The notes: a model not told the origin generated them from the letters alone. 64,000 nt of DNA from Streptomyces sp. NBC_00820 (GCF_036347055.1 NZ_CP108882.1:7180001-7244000); one strand, 5' to 3'; counted from the first letter of the stretch, positions 53,065-61,938 are shown. Made by a program: numbers and translations.

Positions 53065-53133
53065 CGAGGTGACACTCCGTACAGGATCGGCCGGACCGGC
53101 GGAAACCCCGACGATGCCAGTCGCCCTGGAGCG

Positions 53134-53331
53134 CTACGGCTGCGGGGGGTTGTCGCGCGGCGGGCGCGTGCCGAATTCGTCCCGCATCTTGTCCTGAGCG
53201 GTGTCGACCTGGGACTGGTACTTGTTGCCGGTCCGCTTGTCGGCGTAGTCGCCGGCCTGGTCGATGCCCTTGTCGGCCATGCCCTCATGACCCTTGAGCA
53301 TGCCCTTGATCTTGTCCATGAAGGACGACAT
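53134..53331 (-). CDS. Small Rv0909/MT0933-like antitoxin family protein
   Basis: The 65-residue hydrophilic protein reads SSFMDKIKGMLKGHEGMADKGIDQAGDYADKRTGNKY, then QVDTAQDKMRDEFG. This resembles the MT0933-type antitoxin family (a CsbD-like amphipathic helical repeat around G-x-x-D-K-x-I-D-x-A-G). In mycobacteria the relative pairs with an SRPBCC-type toxin, but no such gene is adjacent here; many Streptomyces carry solitary copies that may be stress proteins instead. ATG 53331 is preceded by GAGGAGGG. Single gene between the LLM and UvrA-like genes. Confidence 0.75.
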   Translation of the reverse strand: MSSFMDKIKGMLKGHEGMADKGIDQAGDYADKRTGNKYQSQVDTAQDKMRDEFGTRPPRDNPPQP

Positions 53332-53368
53332 GACAGCCCTCCTCGTTGTTGAGGCTTCTCTCCCAGGG

Positions 53369-54406
53369 TCACCGGGGTACGTCCGCTTCGCATCTCGGGC
53401 GTCCGTCGCCCGGAGCGAACAGCGACGCGAGCCGCCGGTAGGAGTCGAGCAGCTCAGCACGCCCGTAGGTACTGGTCGTGACCAGCACCTCGTCGGCGCC
53501 CGTCTCCTTCAGCACCGACTCCAGCCCGGCGGCGACCTCCTCCTCGGTGCCGGCGAGCTGCCCCGCCAGACCCCGCTCGTACAGATCGCGTTCCTTCGCG
53601 GTCATCGCACGGGCCTCGATATCCGCCACGGGGGCCAGCGGCGGGAAGGTGCCGTGCGTCCGCGCGTACGCCATCGCCCAGGCCTCCGGAGCCAGCAGGC
53701 GCCGCGCCGCGTCCGGGGTGCCGGCGACCGCGACCGTGCCGGAGACGATGACGTACGGCTCGGCCGCCCAGGGGGAGGGACGGAACAGGGAGCGGTACTG
53801 GTCGATGCCGCGCAGCATCCGCTCCCGGTCACGCAGATCACCGATCACCATCGGCAGCCCGGCACCGGCCGCGATCCGCGCGCCCTCGCCCATGGCCAGC
53901 ACGAACGGCGGCACCCGCAGACCCTCCGCCGGACGGGCCCGCACCCCGGTCGGTGAGGCCCCCTCGAACCAGCCGAGCAGCTCACCGAGCTGCGCCGCGA
54001 AGTCCTCGGCGACGTCCTTGTCCCGGCCGAGCGCCCTGCGCACACCGTCGGTGAAGCCCACCGAGCGGCCCAGACCCATGTCGATCCGGCCCGGGAAGAG
54101 CGCCTCCAGCACCCCGAACTGCTCGGCGACGACCAGAGGTTGATGGTTGGGCAGCATCACCCCGCCGGTGCCGACCCGGATCGCCCGGGTGGCACCGGCC
54201 ACCGCGGCGGCGAGCACCGTCGGCGCGGACCCGGCGACCCCGGGTACGCCGTGGTGCTCCGCCACCCAGAACCGGTGGTAACCGAGCGCCTCCGCCTCCC
54301 GCGCCAGCGCGACGGTGTCCCGCAACGCCTCGCCGGGCGGACGCCCCGCGCGCGTACGGGAGCGGTCGAGAACGGAGAACCTGGTCCGGGAGATCACTGC
54401 ACTCAC
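53369..54406 (-). CDS. LLM-class flavin-dependent oxidoreductase (luciferase-like, MsnO8-type)
   Basis: The 345-residue TIM-barrel monooxygenase of the bacterial luciferase family has an early FSVLDRSRTRAGRPPGEALRDTVALAREAEALGYHRFWVAEHHG, the segment PTVLAAAVAGATRAIRVGTGGVMLPNHQPLVVAEQFG and PGRIDMGLGRSVG, as in the MsnO8 subgroup. It uses reduced FMN and oxygen; the substrate is unknown. GTG 54406 is chosen at the family N-terminus; the ribosome site is weak. Two 27-bp direct repeats with palindromic cores lie 23-81 bp upstream, suggesting a repressor. Divergent from the exported-protein module. Confidence 0.88.
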   Translation of the reverse strand: MSAVISRTRFSVLDRSRTRAGRPPGEALRDTVALAREAEALGYHRFWVAEHHGVPGVAGSAPTVLAAAVAGATRAIRVGTGGVMLPNHQPLVVAEQFGVLEALFPGRIDMGLGRSVGFTDGVRRALGRDKDVAEDFAAQLGELLGWFEGASPTGVRARPAEGLRVPPFVLAMGEGARIAAGAGLPMVIGDLRDRERMLRGIDQYRSLFRPSPWAAEPYVIVSGTVAVAGTPDAARRLLAPEAWAMAYARTHGTFPPLAPVADIEARAMTAKERDLYERGLAGQLAGTEEEVAAGLESVLKETGADEVLVTTSTYGRAELLDSYRRLASLFAPGDGRPRCEADVPR

Positions 54407-54428
54407 ACCGGTTTCAACGCCGTGACGG

Positions 54429-54487
54429 GCCCGGGATTCCCGAGACGGAGGGAAAGGCTGGCCCGGGATTCCCGAGGCGGAGAGAAA
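54429..54487. promoter_or_regulatory. Paired palindromic operators upstream of the LLM gene
   Basis: Two 27-bp direct repeats (54429-54455 and 54461-54487) differ at two positions. Each contains the perfect 11-bp palindrome CGGGATTCCCG (54432-54442 and 54464-54474), with centres 32 bp apart, about three helical turns. The position is right for control of the minus-strand LLM gene, and possibly the plus-strand module at 54695. Confidence 0.65.
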
Positions 54488-54694
54488 AGGGCCGCAGCCG
54501 GAGCCGGCGGCACACCACACGCCTTTGATCTTCATCAGACCTCAGCACGAGATCGGTGGCGACGTTGTGCCGAGTACCCGGTGAGGTGAAGAGTTGCTAG
54601 CGTGCGGCAAACGCTCCCGCGAGTCACATCCGGGTCCCGGAGACCGATGGGAGCGGACGGCAGCCGATGGCGGTCACGGGGAGGGGTTCCACTG

Positions 54695-55150
54695 GTGGCT
54701 TGGGACGAATGGGAACAGTTGAAAGGTGACGCCCAGCAGCGCCGGCAAGGCTCACCGCATATGCAGCTCAACCACATTCCGCCCGACCCTGGCGGGACGG
54801 TCAACCCTCAGGGAGACCTCCGCGTCAACCAGGCAGACCTCGCTGCGGTCGGCAACGCCGCGTACGAGTTACATCAGGCCTTTCAGCACGACAGCGACCT
54901 GGCCCGGATGAACTCGCTCAAGGCTGCTGACGGTTTGAAGGGCGAGGGGTTCGAAATCGGCTCCGCGCTCGACCATGTCGCACAGCATTGGGTGGACCAG
55001 GTTCAGACGCTCCTCGATGCCACGGCACACATCTCCAACCACCTCGACTACACCAAGGGCGCGCACGCCGAGGACGAGGCCTACATCGCCGGCACGCTGA
55101 GCAGCATCGCCACGCTCGACCAGGGATTCGACGAGCGGAAGGGCAGCTGA
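54695..55150 (+). CDS. ESX/WXG-like small helical protein, first gene of an exported-protein module
   Basis: The 151-residue protein without an N-terminal signal peptide starts AWDEWEQLKGDAQQR, a lead common to a Streptomyces family found just ahead of large DUF-type proteins. Two long helical stretches follow (DLRVNQADLAAVGNAAYELHQAFQHD; FEIGSALDHVAQHWVDQVQTLLDATAHISNHLDYTKGAHAEDE). The helical hairpin feel, a central Trp and a co-transcribed large partner recall WXG100/ESX substrates of type VII secretion, but a strict WXG motif is not seen. GTG 54695 follows GGGGAGGGG. The large gene begins five bases after its stop. Confidence 0.72.
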   Translation: MAWDEWEQLKGDAQQRRQGSPHMQLNHIPPDPGGTVNPQGDLRVNQADLAAVGNAAYELHQAFQHDSDLARMNSLKAADGLKGEGFEIGSALDHVAQHWVDQVQTLLDATAHISNHLDYTKGAHAEDEAYIAGTLSSIATLDQGFDERKGS

Positions 55151-55154
55151 GCCG

Positions 55155-57443
55155 ATGGATCTCGACGCACTCCGTCACGGCAACTTTCATCAGCTCGGTG
55201 AGTCGATCACCGACTGGCGGAACATGGCGAAGAAGCTCAAGGCCCTCGCCGAGGACGCCGAGAAGAACCTCAAGCGCAAGGCTCACAAGGCCAATTGGGC
55301 GGGCGTGAACGCCACTGTGACTCGTGAGTTCATCGACAAGACGGCCGGCGAGTTCTCCGACGCCCACACGCAGGCCGACACCGTCGCAAACATCCTCGGC
55401 GACACCCGTGACGAACTCGTCGGCTACCGTGACCAGGTTCAGGCGGCCATCGAGCGGGGCACGAATCAGCATCACCTGACCGTGATGGACACCGGCAGTG
55501 GAAGCTTCGTGGTCACGCAGAGCACCCGCCCCGACTGGGCGTCCGATCCCAGCGGTAAGGCCGGCGCGACGGACCAGCGGGTTGTCGACGACCTGCGCGA
55601 CGAGATCCAGCGCATCCTGGACAAGGCCACCGAAAGCGACTCCACCGCCGCAAAGGCACTGCGCCTCATCGTGGACCAGGCCGCATTCGGTTTCGCGGAC
55701 GCCGGCTACGAGGACCGGGATTCCGCGGCGAAGACCGTCGCAGACGCCGACAGGCTCGCCAAGATCCTCGCGAAGAACCCGCACGACGTGACGAACACGG
55801 AGCTCGCCTCACTCAACGCGACCCTGGCCAAGTACAAGAACGACCCGCTCTTCGCCGAGGAGTTCGCCGAGCAGGCCGGCCCCAAGAAGGTTCTCACCTT
55901 CTACGCGGGGATCGCCGACCCCTATCAGGGCGGCTACGACCCCGAACGCGGCAAGCAGGCCAAGCAGCTCCAGAAGAACCTCGGCATCGTCATCGGTGAG
56001 GCCACGCTTTCGGACAGCGACAAGATGCAGAGCTGGGAACGTCGGATGATCAAGCTGGGCCCGGGCCAGCTCGGCATCGACGATGCCGGCAATCCGACCG
56101 GCTACGCGGTCATGAGCAACCTGATGCGCTTCGGTGACTACGACGACCAGTTCCTCAACGGCTATGGCGACAAGCTCCTTGCCTACGACAAGCAGGTCAA
56201 CGGCGAGGGCATCAGTCTGTGGGTCAACAACGCCCACCAGAGCAACCTCAACCTCTGGGACTACAAGAACGATCGTGGCTGCGATCCCGTGACCGGCTTC
56301 CTGGAGGCGCTGGGCCACAACCCGGACGCCTCGGCACAGTTCTTCGCCCAACCCGACGGCGCGGGTGACAAGGTCGACAAGGCATCTGAGGTCAACGACC
56401 ACCTGAAGTACCTGACCAAGGAGCGCGTCTGGGCCTCCGACGTGGGGATGGGGGGCAAGCACGACTACGTCGCAGGACGCAACTCGCTCGGTCACGCGCT
56501 GGAGGCCGCCACGACCGGGTACGCGTACGACGTCAGCACGGATGCCGTCAAGGCCGGTGGCGACCACCGCACCGGCGCGACCGCCGCAGTGATGGAACAG
56601 GTGGCCTATCTATACGGCAGCGAAGACGCCCCCAAGATGTTGCACGGCCAGCCCGAGCTGGCAGACAGCCTGGGCAAGATCGCCGGGGCATACATCGACG
56701 ACATCGACTACGAATTGTCCGGCATCGGAGACCACAGCAAGGACGCGACCGATTTTCCGGCCCGGTACGCCGGACGCGCGCAGCTCGGGAACCAGGGAGC
56801 CATCGACTTCCTGAGCGTCCTCGGCCAGAACGAGGACTCGCACAAGGCTGTGACGGCCGCACAGCACCTCTACACCTTGAGCATGCTGGATGCCCATCCG
56901 CCCACCAGCGAAGCCAACATGAACCATGCCCGGGACATCATGGCGGTCGGCGCGGAGGCCCGTGGAATACTGGACAACTCCCGGGTGGAGCAGGCGGAAA
57001 CCACCTACAAAGCGGACTCCGAGGACGCCAACAAGGCGCTGGGCCGTTCGGCCGACTGGAAGAAACTGGTGGCGGGAGCTGTCATCGCGGGCGGTGTCGC
57101 CGCCGTCCCGCTGCCGGGTTCGACGGCCGCCGCACTCGTGATCGCCCCTCTCGCCGCGGACACGCTCACGGACGCCGCCAACACGTTGGTCGGACACGAG
57201 ATCGACAAGGCCACGGACGCAGCGGAAGCCGACCCGATCGGCCAGTCGCAGATGACCAGCCGGGAGTTCTATGGCAGGGGGGTCGACGACCTCGGAACGA
57301 CCTACGACGCCTATTTCAAGGGCCACCCGAGGGCGAGAGGGACGGCTGACGACCAGCAGTGGATCGAAGAAACGAAGAGCAGCTATCTGGGTACGGGCTC
57401 GCATGAGAACGACTACCGAGGTCGACCTCCGTACAAGGACTGA
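55155..57443 (+). CDS. Large DUF6571-like protein, possible type VII secretion/toxin-like substrate
   Basis: The 762-residue protein starts with an ESX-like helical region (MDLDALRHGNFHQLGESITDW, KANWAGVNATVTREFIDKTAGEFSDAHTQADTVANILGDTRDELVGY). A long family-specific region of tandem helices follows (VDDLRDEIQRILDKATESDSTAAKALRLIVDQA; NLGIVIGEATLSDSDKMQSWERRMIKLG; AVMSNLMRFGDYDDQFLNGYGDKL). Near the end is a hydrophobic Ala/Gly/Pro segment at about 636-672 (VAGAVIAGGVAAVPLPGSTAAALVIAP), then a charged tail. No Sec signal is present. Many Streptomyces carry such proteins in pairs with the AWDEWEQLK protein; function unknown, though membrane insertion by the late segment is plausible. The family name is from memory. 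GC bias is slightly weaker than in the flanking genes. Confidence 0.72.
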   Translation: MDLDALRHGNFHQLGESITDWRNMAKKLKALAEDAEKNLKRKAHKANWAGVNATVTREFIDKTAGEFSDAHTQADTVANILGDTRDELVGYRDQVQAAIERGTNQHHLTVMDTGSGSFVVTQSTRPDWASDPSGKAGATDQRVVDDLRDEIQRILDKATESDSTAAKALRLIVDQAAFGFADAGYEDRDSAAKTVADADRLAKILAKNPHDVTNTELASLNATLAKYKNDPLFAEEFAEQAGPKKVLTFYAGIADPYQGGYDPERGKQAKQLQKNLGIVIGEATLSDSDKMQSWERRMIKLGPGQLGIDDAGNPTGYAVMSNLMRFGDYDDQFLNGYGDKLLAYDKQVNGEGISLWVNNAHQSNLNLWDYKNDRGCDPVTGFLEALGHNPDASAQFFAQPDGAGDKVDKASEVNDHLKYLTKERVWASDVGMGGKHDYVAGRNSLGHALEAATTGYAYDVSTDAVKAGGDHRTGATAAVMEQVAYLYGSEDAPKMLHGQPELADSLGKIAGAYIDDIDYELSGIGDHSKDATDFPARYAGRAQLGNQGAIDFLSVLGQNEDSHKAVTAAQHLYTLSMLDAHPPTSEANMNHARDIMAVGAEARGILDNSRVEQAETTYKADSEDANKALGRSADWKKLVAGAVIAGGVAAVPLPGSTAAALVIAPLAADTLTDAANTLVGHEIDKATDAAEADPIGQSQMTSREFYGRGVDDLGTTYDAYFKGHPRARGTADDQQWIEETKSSYLGTGSHENDYRGRPPYKD

Positions 57444-57456
57444 GCGAGGACACACA

Positions 57457-58146
57457 ATGCGTCGACTCTCGGCATGTGGCGTACGTGCGCGAGCCCTCTG
57501 TTGCGTGGCGGTGGCCGTTCTTGTGGGCGGTTGCAGCGACGACTCCGGCAAGGGGGACGGTCGCGAGCCGAACGCGAACATGGCGGCCAGCAAGGTCTGT
57601 GAGGGAACACTCGATCATTCGGCTGCCGCGGCGCTGCAACACCTGTCCGGCGTGGATCGGTTCGATGAACTCACCGGGACCAATGAGGCCGGTGAGTCCA
57701 ACACGTTCTCCTTGAGCGGAGCGGTCGGGCATCTGCACGACGAGTACCTCGAGCGAAGCGCGTGCCGGGTGTACAAGAGCGGTGACGGGAGTGGAGAACC
57801 ACTGCTCGAGGTCCGGTTCTCGGCCTCCGTCAACCATCCCCCGAGTCCCGAAGCCGGCGGCGACAGGGTCAGTTATCTCCTGGGTGTGTACGCGTTGGCC
57901 GGTCCCACGGGAGCCGATCTCTTCTTCCGCTGTCCGACCAAGCCGACGCGCGATGGCGCGGTCGTCGGCGACACGGACTACGTGAAGGCGGAGATGGCGG
58001 CGCCGGCCGGCCGGATGAGGGGGGACAGCGTGGACAGAGACCGGATGGTGATCCTCAACTCGATGGCGAGAAGCGTCGCCGAAGCCGCGGGTTGCGCGTC
58101 CACCGCCGCGCTGCCGGCGCAGGTGCCGGAGGGCAAGGACAGCTGA
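57457..58146 (+). CDS. Lipoprotein, third gene of the exported-protein module
   Basis: The 229-residue lipoprotein has a signal with lipobox LVGGC followed by SDDSGKGDGR. The mature part contains KVCEGTLDHSAAAALQHLSG, an extended region around FSLSGAVGHLHDEYLERSACRVYKSGDG and a beta-rich end with FFRCPTKPT, giving three further cysteines. Lipoproteins of this type (KVCxGTLxxxAAxAL) are typical companions of the large DUF-type gene upstream and may act as immunity, receptor or wall-side partner; this is inferred from position. GAGGA lies ahead of ATG 57457, 13 bases after the preceding stop, so the three genes form one operon. Confidence 0.78.
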   Translation: MRRLSACGVRARALCCVAVAVLVGGCSDDSGKGDGREPNANMAASKVCEGTLDHSAAAALQHLSGVDRFDELTGTNEAGESNTFSLSGAVGHLHDEYLERSACRVYKSGDGSGEPLLEVRFSASVNHPPSPEAGGDRVSYLLGVYALAGPTGADLFFRCPTKPTRDGAVVGDTDYVKAEMAAPAGRMRGDSVDRDRMVILNSMARSVAEAAGCASTAALPAQVPEGKDS

Positions 58147-58210
58147 ACCGCCGACGCCCCAGGCGGTCGACGAGAAGCCGAACCACCTGTGCGACGGCCT
58201 TGACCGGACA

Positions 58211-58224
58211 CCGAACCGGTTCGG
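58211..58224. promoter_or_regulatory. 14-bp perfect palindrome in the gap after the module
   Basis: CCGAACCGGTTCGG at 58211-58224 is a perfect palindrome, lying 65 bases after the lipoprotein gene in an otherwise featureless 272-bp gap. It could be a short terminator stem or a binding site. Confidence 0.35.
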
Positions 58225-58418
58225 ACCGCTGCCTGAGCCCGGCGGTCTTCTCCGCTGCCACCGCTCGTGCGGGGCCTGCCCGAGGCCGCGTCCACATGCG
58301 GGGCAACGCCCACCGCAGGCCCGCCCGGTTCACCGGACTGGAGATCCTGTGCCGCTCGCCCGCGACGGGGAGGGCCGGACCTGCGGGCGGGAGCGGGGCA
58401 GGCGGTGTCCGTCGTCAG

Positions 58419-58634
58419 TCAGGCGGAGTCCTCCAGGCGGAAGCCCACCTTCATGCACACCTGGTAGTGCTCGATCCGCCCGTTCTCGATCTGGCCGCGG
58501 ACCTGCGTCACCTCGAACCAGTCCAGGTTGCGCAGGGTCTGGTCCGCGCGGGTGACGCCGTTGCGGATGGCCTGGTCGATGCCCTCGTGCGAGGTGCCGA
58601 CGATCTCGGTGACCCGGTAGGTGTTGTTCGTCAT
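58419..58634 (-). CDS. Dodecin family flavin-binding protein
   Basis: The 71-residue protein matches dodecin in length and pattern: TYRVTEIVGTSHEGIDQAIRNGVTRADQTLRNLDWFEVTQVRGQIENGRIEHYQVCMKVGFRLED. Dodecins form hollow dodecamers that store riboflavin or FMN (and CoA in some bacteria). The central Trp40-type residue that stacks on flavin is present in LDWFEV, and the Gln/Arg segment of the binding site is retained. ATG 58634 follows GGAG. Same strand as, and 144 bp downstream of, egtD; probably independently transcribed. Confidence 0.92.
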   Translation of the reverse strand: MTNNTYRVTEIVGTSHEGIDQAIRNGVTRADQTLRNLDWFEVTQVRGQIENGRIEHYQVCMKVGFRLEDSA

Positions 58635-58778
58635 GCGAGTGCTCCTCTCCGCCGCGGGACCGCGGCGGCGTGCCTCATGGCCTCATGTCCCTCGTGACCG
58701 GTATGTCACGCCGTATTCCACCGTGCCGCATCACCGTCCGGCGCGCGAGGCGTCGCCGCCGTCCGCGCGCCCGGCCCC

Positions 58779-59741
58779 TCAGCGGGCCACGCTCAGCGAC
58801 AGCGCGAAGCGGCCCTTGGCATCCGTCCACCAGTGGGTCAGCTCCAGGTCGGCCTTCGCCAGTTCCGCGGCGACGCCCTGCTCGCGGAACTTCGCCGACA
58901 CCTCGGTACGCAGGTCCTCGCCCGCCGCGAAGTGCACGGCGAGGTCCAGCGCGGGCACCTTGACCGTCTGTGCCACGCGTGAGCGCAGCCGCATCTCGAT
59001 CCACTCCCGCTCCGCGTCCCACAGCGCCACGTGGTCGAAGGCGTCGAGGTCGAAGTCGGCGCCCAGCTCGCGGTTGACGACGGCCAGGACGTTCTTGTCG
59101 AAGGCGGCGGTCACCCCCAGCATGTCGTTGTACGCGAGGACCAGGACCCGCTCGTCCTTCACCAGGTCCGTGCCGAGCAGCAGGCTGTCGCCCGGCGAGA
59201 GCAGGGAGCGCACGGAGGAGAGGAAGTCGGCCCGTTCGGCGGGCAGCAGGTTGCCGATCGTGCCGCCGAGGAAGGCCACCATGCGCGGCCCGGGTGTCTC
59301 GGGCAGCGCGAGCGGGGCGGTGAAGTCCGCGATCAGCGCGTGCACTTCGAGGCCGGGCCGCTCCTCGATGAGCGCGTGGCCGGCCTGGACGAGGGCGCTC
59401 TCGCTGACGTCGACCGGGACGTAGGCCTGAAGCGAGGTGAGCGCGTCGATGAGATAGCGGGTCTTCTCCGAGGAACCGGAGCCGAGTTCGACCAGGGTCC
59501 GGGCACCGCTCGCGGCGGCGATCTCGTCGGAGCGCGCGGCGAGGATCTCGCGTTCGGCCCGGGTCGGGTAGTACTCGGGCAACCGCGTGATCTTCTCGAA
59601 CAGCTCGCTGCCCCGGGCGTCGTAGAACCACTTGGGCGGCAGCCATTTGGGGGTGGCGGTGAGGCCGGCGAGGACGTCGGCGCGCAGCGCGGCGTCCGTC
59701 GCGTCCTCGGCGAGGGTGCGGGTGACGTGCAGGGGGCTCAC
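58779..59741 (-). CDS. egtD: L-histidine N-alpha-methyltransferase, ergothioneine biosynthesis
   Basis: The 320-residue methyltransferase converts histidine to hercynine with three SAM molecules. EgtD hallmarks are GLTATPKWLPPKWFYDARGSELFEKITRLPEYYPTRAERE, the SAM loop TLVELGSGSSEKTRYLIDAL, YVPVDVSESAL, AFLGGTIGNLLPAERADFL and, near the end, TEVSAKFREQG (Glu/Ser histidine-binding region). The GTG at 59741 is supported by AAGGAG eight bases upstream and overlaps the egtC stop (GTGA). Last gene of egtABCD. Confidence 0.95.
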   Translation of the reverse strand: MSPLHVTRTLAEDATDAALRADVLAGLTATPKWLPPKWFYDARGSELFEKITRLPEYYPTRAEREILAARSDEIAAASGARTLVELGSGSSEKTRYLIDALTSLQAYVPVDVSESALVQAGHALIEERPGLEVHALIADFTAPLALPETPGPRMVAFLGGTIGNLLPAERADFLSSVRSLLSPGDSLLLGTDLVKDERVLVLAYNDMLGVTAAFDKNVLAVVNRELGADFDLDAFDHVALWDAEREWIEMRLRSRVAQTVKVPALDLAVHFAAGEDLRTEVSAKFREQGVAAELAKADLELTHWWTDAKGRFALSLSVAR

Positions 59742-60604
59742 GTACAGGACTCCTTCGGGAGGGCGGAGGCGGGCTCCCCGGCCACCGGGGCCGGTGTGCC
59801 CAGTGAGGCTGGAGCGGCCGCGGTGGTGGCTGTGGGGGTGGGTGCGGCCGTAGTGGCGCCCGGCGCGGCCGGAGCCAGGCGCACGCCGGTGCGGTCGGCG
59901 GTGAGGACGGTGCGGTCGGGGACCTCCTGCCACAGGGGATCGTCGTCGTACGGCTCCGACGCGACGACCACGTCCCGGCCGGGCTCCGCGCGGTACCAGA
60001 GGCTGTCGCCCCAGGCGGTCGCGGTGATGGTGGCGCCGTCGGTCAGCAGCAGGTTGAGACGGGCTTCCGGAGCCGCCTCGGCGATCTGCCGCACCGTCGT
60101 GCACAGCGCCCGGTCCGGCGCGTCCCCGGCGCGCAGCCGGTGCAGGACCAGGGCCCAGACGAACGCCGAGTCGGTGCGCGCCTGGAGCGAGAGCAGGTCG
60201 GCCGGGGGCAGCGCGGGCACCAGCGGGGCCGCGGAGTCCGGCCAGCCCGGGACCGCCCCGTTGTGGCTGAACAGCCACCGCCCGGAGGCGAAGGGCGCCG
60301 CGGCGGCCTCGCCGTCCGCGCCCGCCAGCGTCGCGTCGCGCACGGCGGCCAGGACGGCGCCGGAGCGTACGACGCGGGCCAGGTCGGCGAAGGACAGGTC
60401 CGCCCAGATCGGCCCGGCCCGCCGGTAGCGGGCCGGCACCGGATCGTCCGCGGCGTACCAGCCCACCCCGAAACCGTCGGCGTTGACCGTCCCGTACCGC
60501 TGCCGTCGCGGGGCCCACGACTGCCGGAGCAGGCTGTGCGGGGGCTCCGTCAGCAGCCGGCCGAGCGGCTCCTCGGGGCCGAGATAGGCCAGGTGGCGGC
60601 ACAT
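59738..60604 (-). CDS. egtC: Gamma-glutamyl-hercynylcysteine sulfoxide amidohydrolase
   Basis: The 288-residue class II glutamine-amidotransferase-fold hydrolase removes glutamate from gamma-glutamyl-hercynylcysteine sulfoxide. It starts MCRHLAYLG, so Cys2 is the N-terminal nucleophile. NADGFGVGWY, FSHNGAVPGW and LSLQARTDSAFVWALVL follow, as in EgtC. Its ATG shares one base with the egtB stop. The C-terminal about 35 residues are an Ala/Thr/Pro-rich low-complexity extension (TTAAPTPTATTAAAPASLG) outside the fold. Confidence 0.95.
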   Translation of the reverse strand: MCRHLAYLGPEEPLGRLLTEPPHSLLRQSWAPRRQRYGTVNADGFGVGWYAADDPVPARYRRAGPIWADLSFADLARVVRSGAVLAAVRDATLAGADGEAAAAPFASGRWLFSHNGAVPGWPDSAAPLVPALPPADLLSLQARTDSAFVWALVLHRLRAGDAPDRALCTTVRQIAEAAPEARLNLLLTDGATITATAWGDSLWYRAEPGRDVVVASEPYDDDPLWQEVPDRTVLTADRTGVRLAPAAPGATTAAPTPTATTAAAPASLGTPAPVAGEPASALPKESCT

Positions 60605-61938
60605 CAGGCGGTCTCCGGGCGGGCGGTGCGGAACCCGGAGAAGATCTGCCGGCGGACCGGGTAGTCCCAGTTGCGGAACGTGCCCCGGCAGGCCACCGGG
60701 TCGACCGCGAACGAACCGCCGCGCAGCACCTTGTACTCGGGGCCGAAGAACACCTGCGAGTACTCCTTGTACGGGAACGCCGTGAACCCCGGGTACGGCG
60801 TGAGGTCACTCGCCGTCCACTCCCACACGTCGCCGATCAACTGCCGCACACCGAGCGGGGATTCACCGGCCGGGTAGCTCCCGGCGGGGGCCGGCCCGAG
60901 GTGTCGCTGACCCAGGTTGGCGTGCTCGGGGGAGGGGTCGGCGTCGCCCCACGGGTAGCGCCGCGAGCGGCCGGTCGCCGGGTCGTGCCGGGCGGCCTTC
61001 TCCCACTCCGCCTCGGTGGGCAGCCGGCGCCCGGCCCAGCGGGCGTAGGCGTCCGCCTCGTACCAGCACACGTGCAGCACCGGCTCGTCGGGCGGTACGG
61101 CCTCGGTGACGCCGAAGCGGCGCCTGAGCCACTGGCCGCCGCCGTCCCGGTGCCAGAACAGCGGGGCCGTGAGGGAGTGCTTCTGTACGTGCGCCCAGCC
61201 CTCCGGCGTCCACCAGCGCTCGGTGTCGTAGCCGCCGTCCTCGATGAACGCCAGGTAGGCCGCGTTCGTCACCGGGGCCGTGTCGATCCAGAAGGGCGCC
61301 ACCTCCCGGGAGTGCGCCGGGCGTTCGTTGTCCAGCGCCCACGGCTCCGTGGAGGTGCCCATGGTGAACGGGCCACCGGGGACGAGGACTTCGGCCGGTC
61401 CGGTGAAGGCGGGGGCCGGGCCGGGGTCGGGCGCGGTCAGGACCGGTGGCCCCGTGCGCAGCTGATGGGTGATCAGCATCGTCTCGTCGTGCTGCTGTTC
61501 GTGCTGCGCGATCATCCCGAACGCGAAACCCGCCTCGGTCAGCCGGGTGCCGTGGAAGTCCGCGGTCTCCAGCAGGTCCAGGGCCCGCTTGCGCACCTCG
61601 GCCGCGTAATGGCGGGCTTCCCCGGGCGGCAGCAGCGGTAGCGAGGGGCGTTCGGATCTCGGGTGCTCGAAGGCGTCGTACAGGCCGTCGATCTCCGGCC
61701 GCATCGCCTCCAGGCCGCCGACCGCCCGCAGCAGCCACAGCTCTTCCTGGTTGCCGATGTGCGCGAGGTCCCAGACCAGCGGTGACATCAGCGGGGAGTG
61801 CTGGGCGGTGAGGTCGGGGTCCTCGACGCAGCTGGTCAGCAGCGTGGTCCGGGCGCGGGCGGTGGTGAGCGAGGCGAGCGCGCGGTCGCGCAGCGCCTCG
61901 GCGCCGGCCACGGGCGTGCCGGTCTCCGGGGCGGTCAT
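60604..61938 (-). CDS. egtB: Hercynine oxygenase (ergothioneine biosynthesis protein EgtB)
   Basis: The 444-residue non-haem iron sulfoxide synthase joins gamma-glutamylcysteine (or cysteine) to hercynine using oxygen. The N-terminal DinB-like domain has SPLVWDLAHIGNQEELWLLRAVGG and AQHEQQHDETML, giving the three-His iron site. The C-terminal FGE-sulfatase domain includes PFTMGTSTEPWALDNERPAH, WVCWYEADAYARWAGRRLPTEAEWEKAAR-like text and GDVWEWTASDLTPYPGF, then EYKVLRGGSFAVDP. ATG 61938 overlaps the egtA stop (ATGA) and has GGAAGGA upstream. The EgtE lyase is not in the window. Confidence 0.95.
   Translation of the reverse strand: MTAPETGTPVAGAEALRDRALASLTTARARTTLLTSCVEDPDLTAQHSPLMSPLVWDLAHIGNQEELWLLRAVGGLEAMRPEIDGLYDAFEHPRSERPSLPLLPPGEARHYAAEVRKRALDLLETADFHGTRLTEAGFAFGMIAQHEQQHDETMLITHQLRTGPPVLTAPDPGPAPAFTGPAEVLVPGGPFTMGTSTEPWALDNERPAHSREVAPFWIDTAPVTNAAYLAFIEDGGYDTERWWTPEGWAHVQKHSLTAPLFWHRDGGGQWLRRRFGVTEAVPPDEPVLHVCWYEADAYARWAGRRLPTEAEWEKAARHDPATGRSRRYPWGDADPSPEHANLGQRHLGPAPAGSYPAGESPLGVRQLIGDVWEWTASDLTPYPGFTAFPYKEYSQVFFGPEYKVLRGGSFAVDPVACRGTFRNWDYPVRRQIFSGFRTARPETA

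Noticed and set aside
53134..53331. Toxin-antitoxin pair around the Rv0909-like gene
   Set aside because: Neither adjacent gene (LLM oxidoreductase, UvrA-like) resembles a toxin, so only the single antitoxin-family protein is reported.
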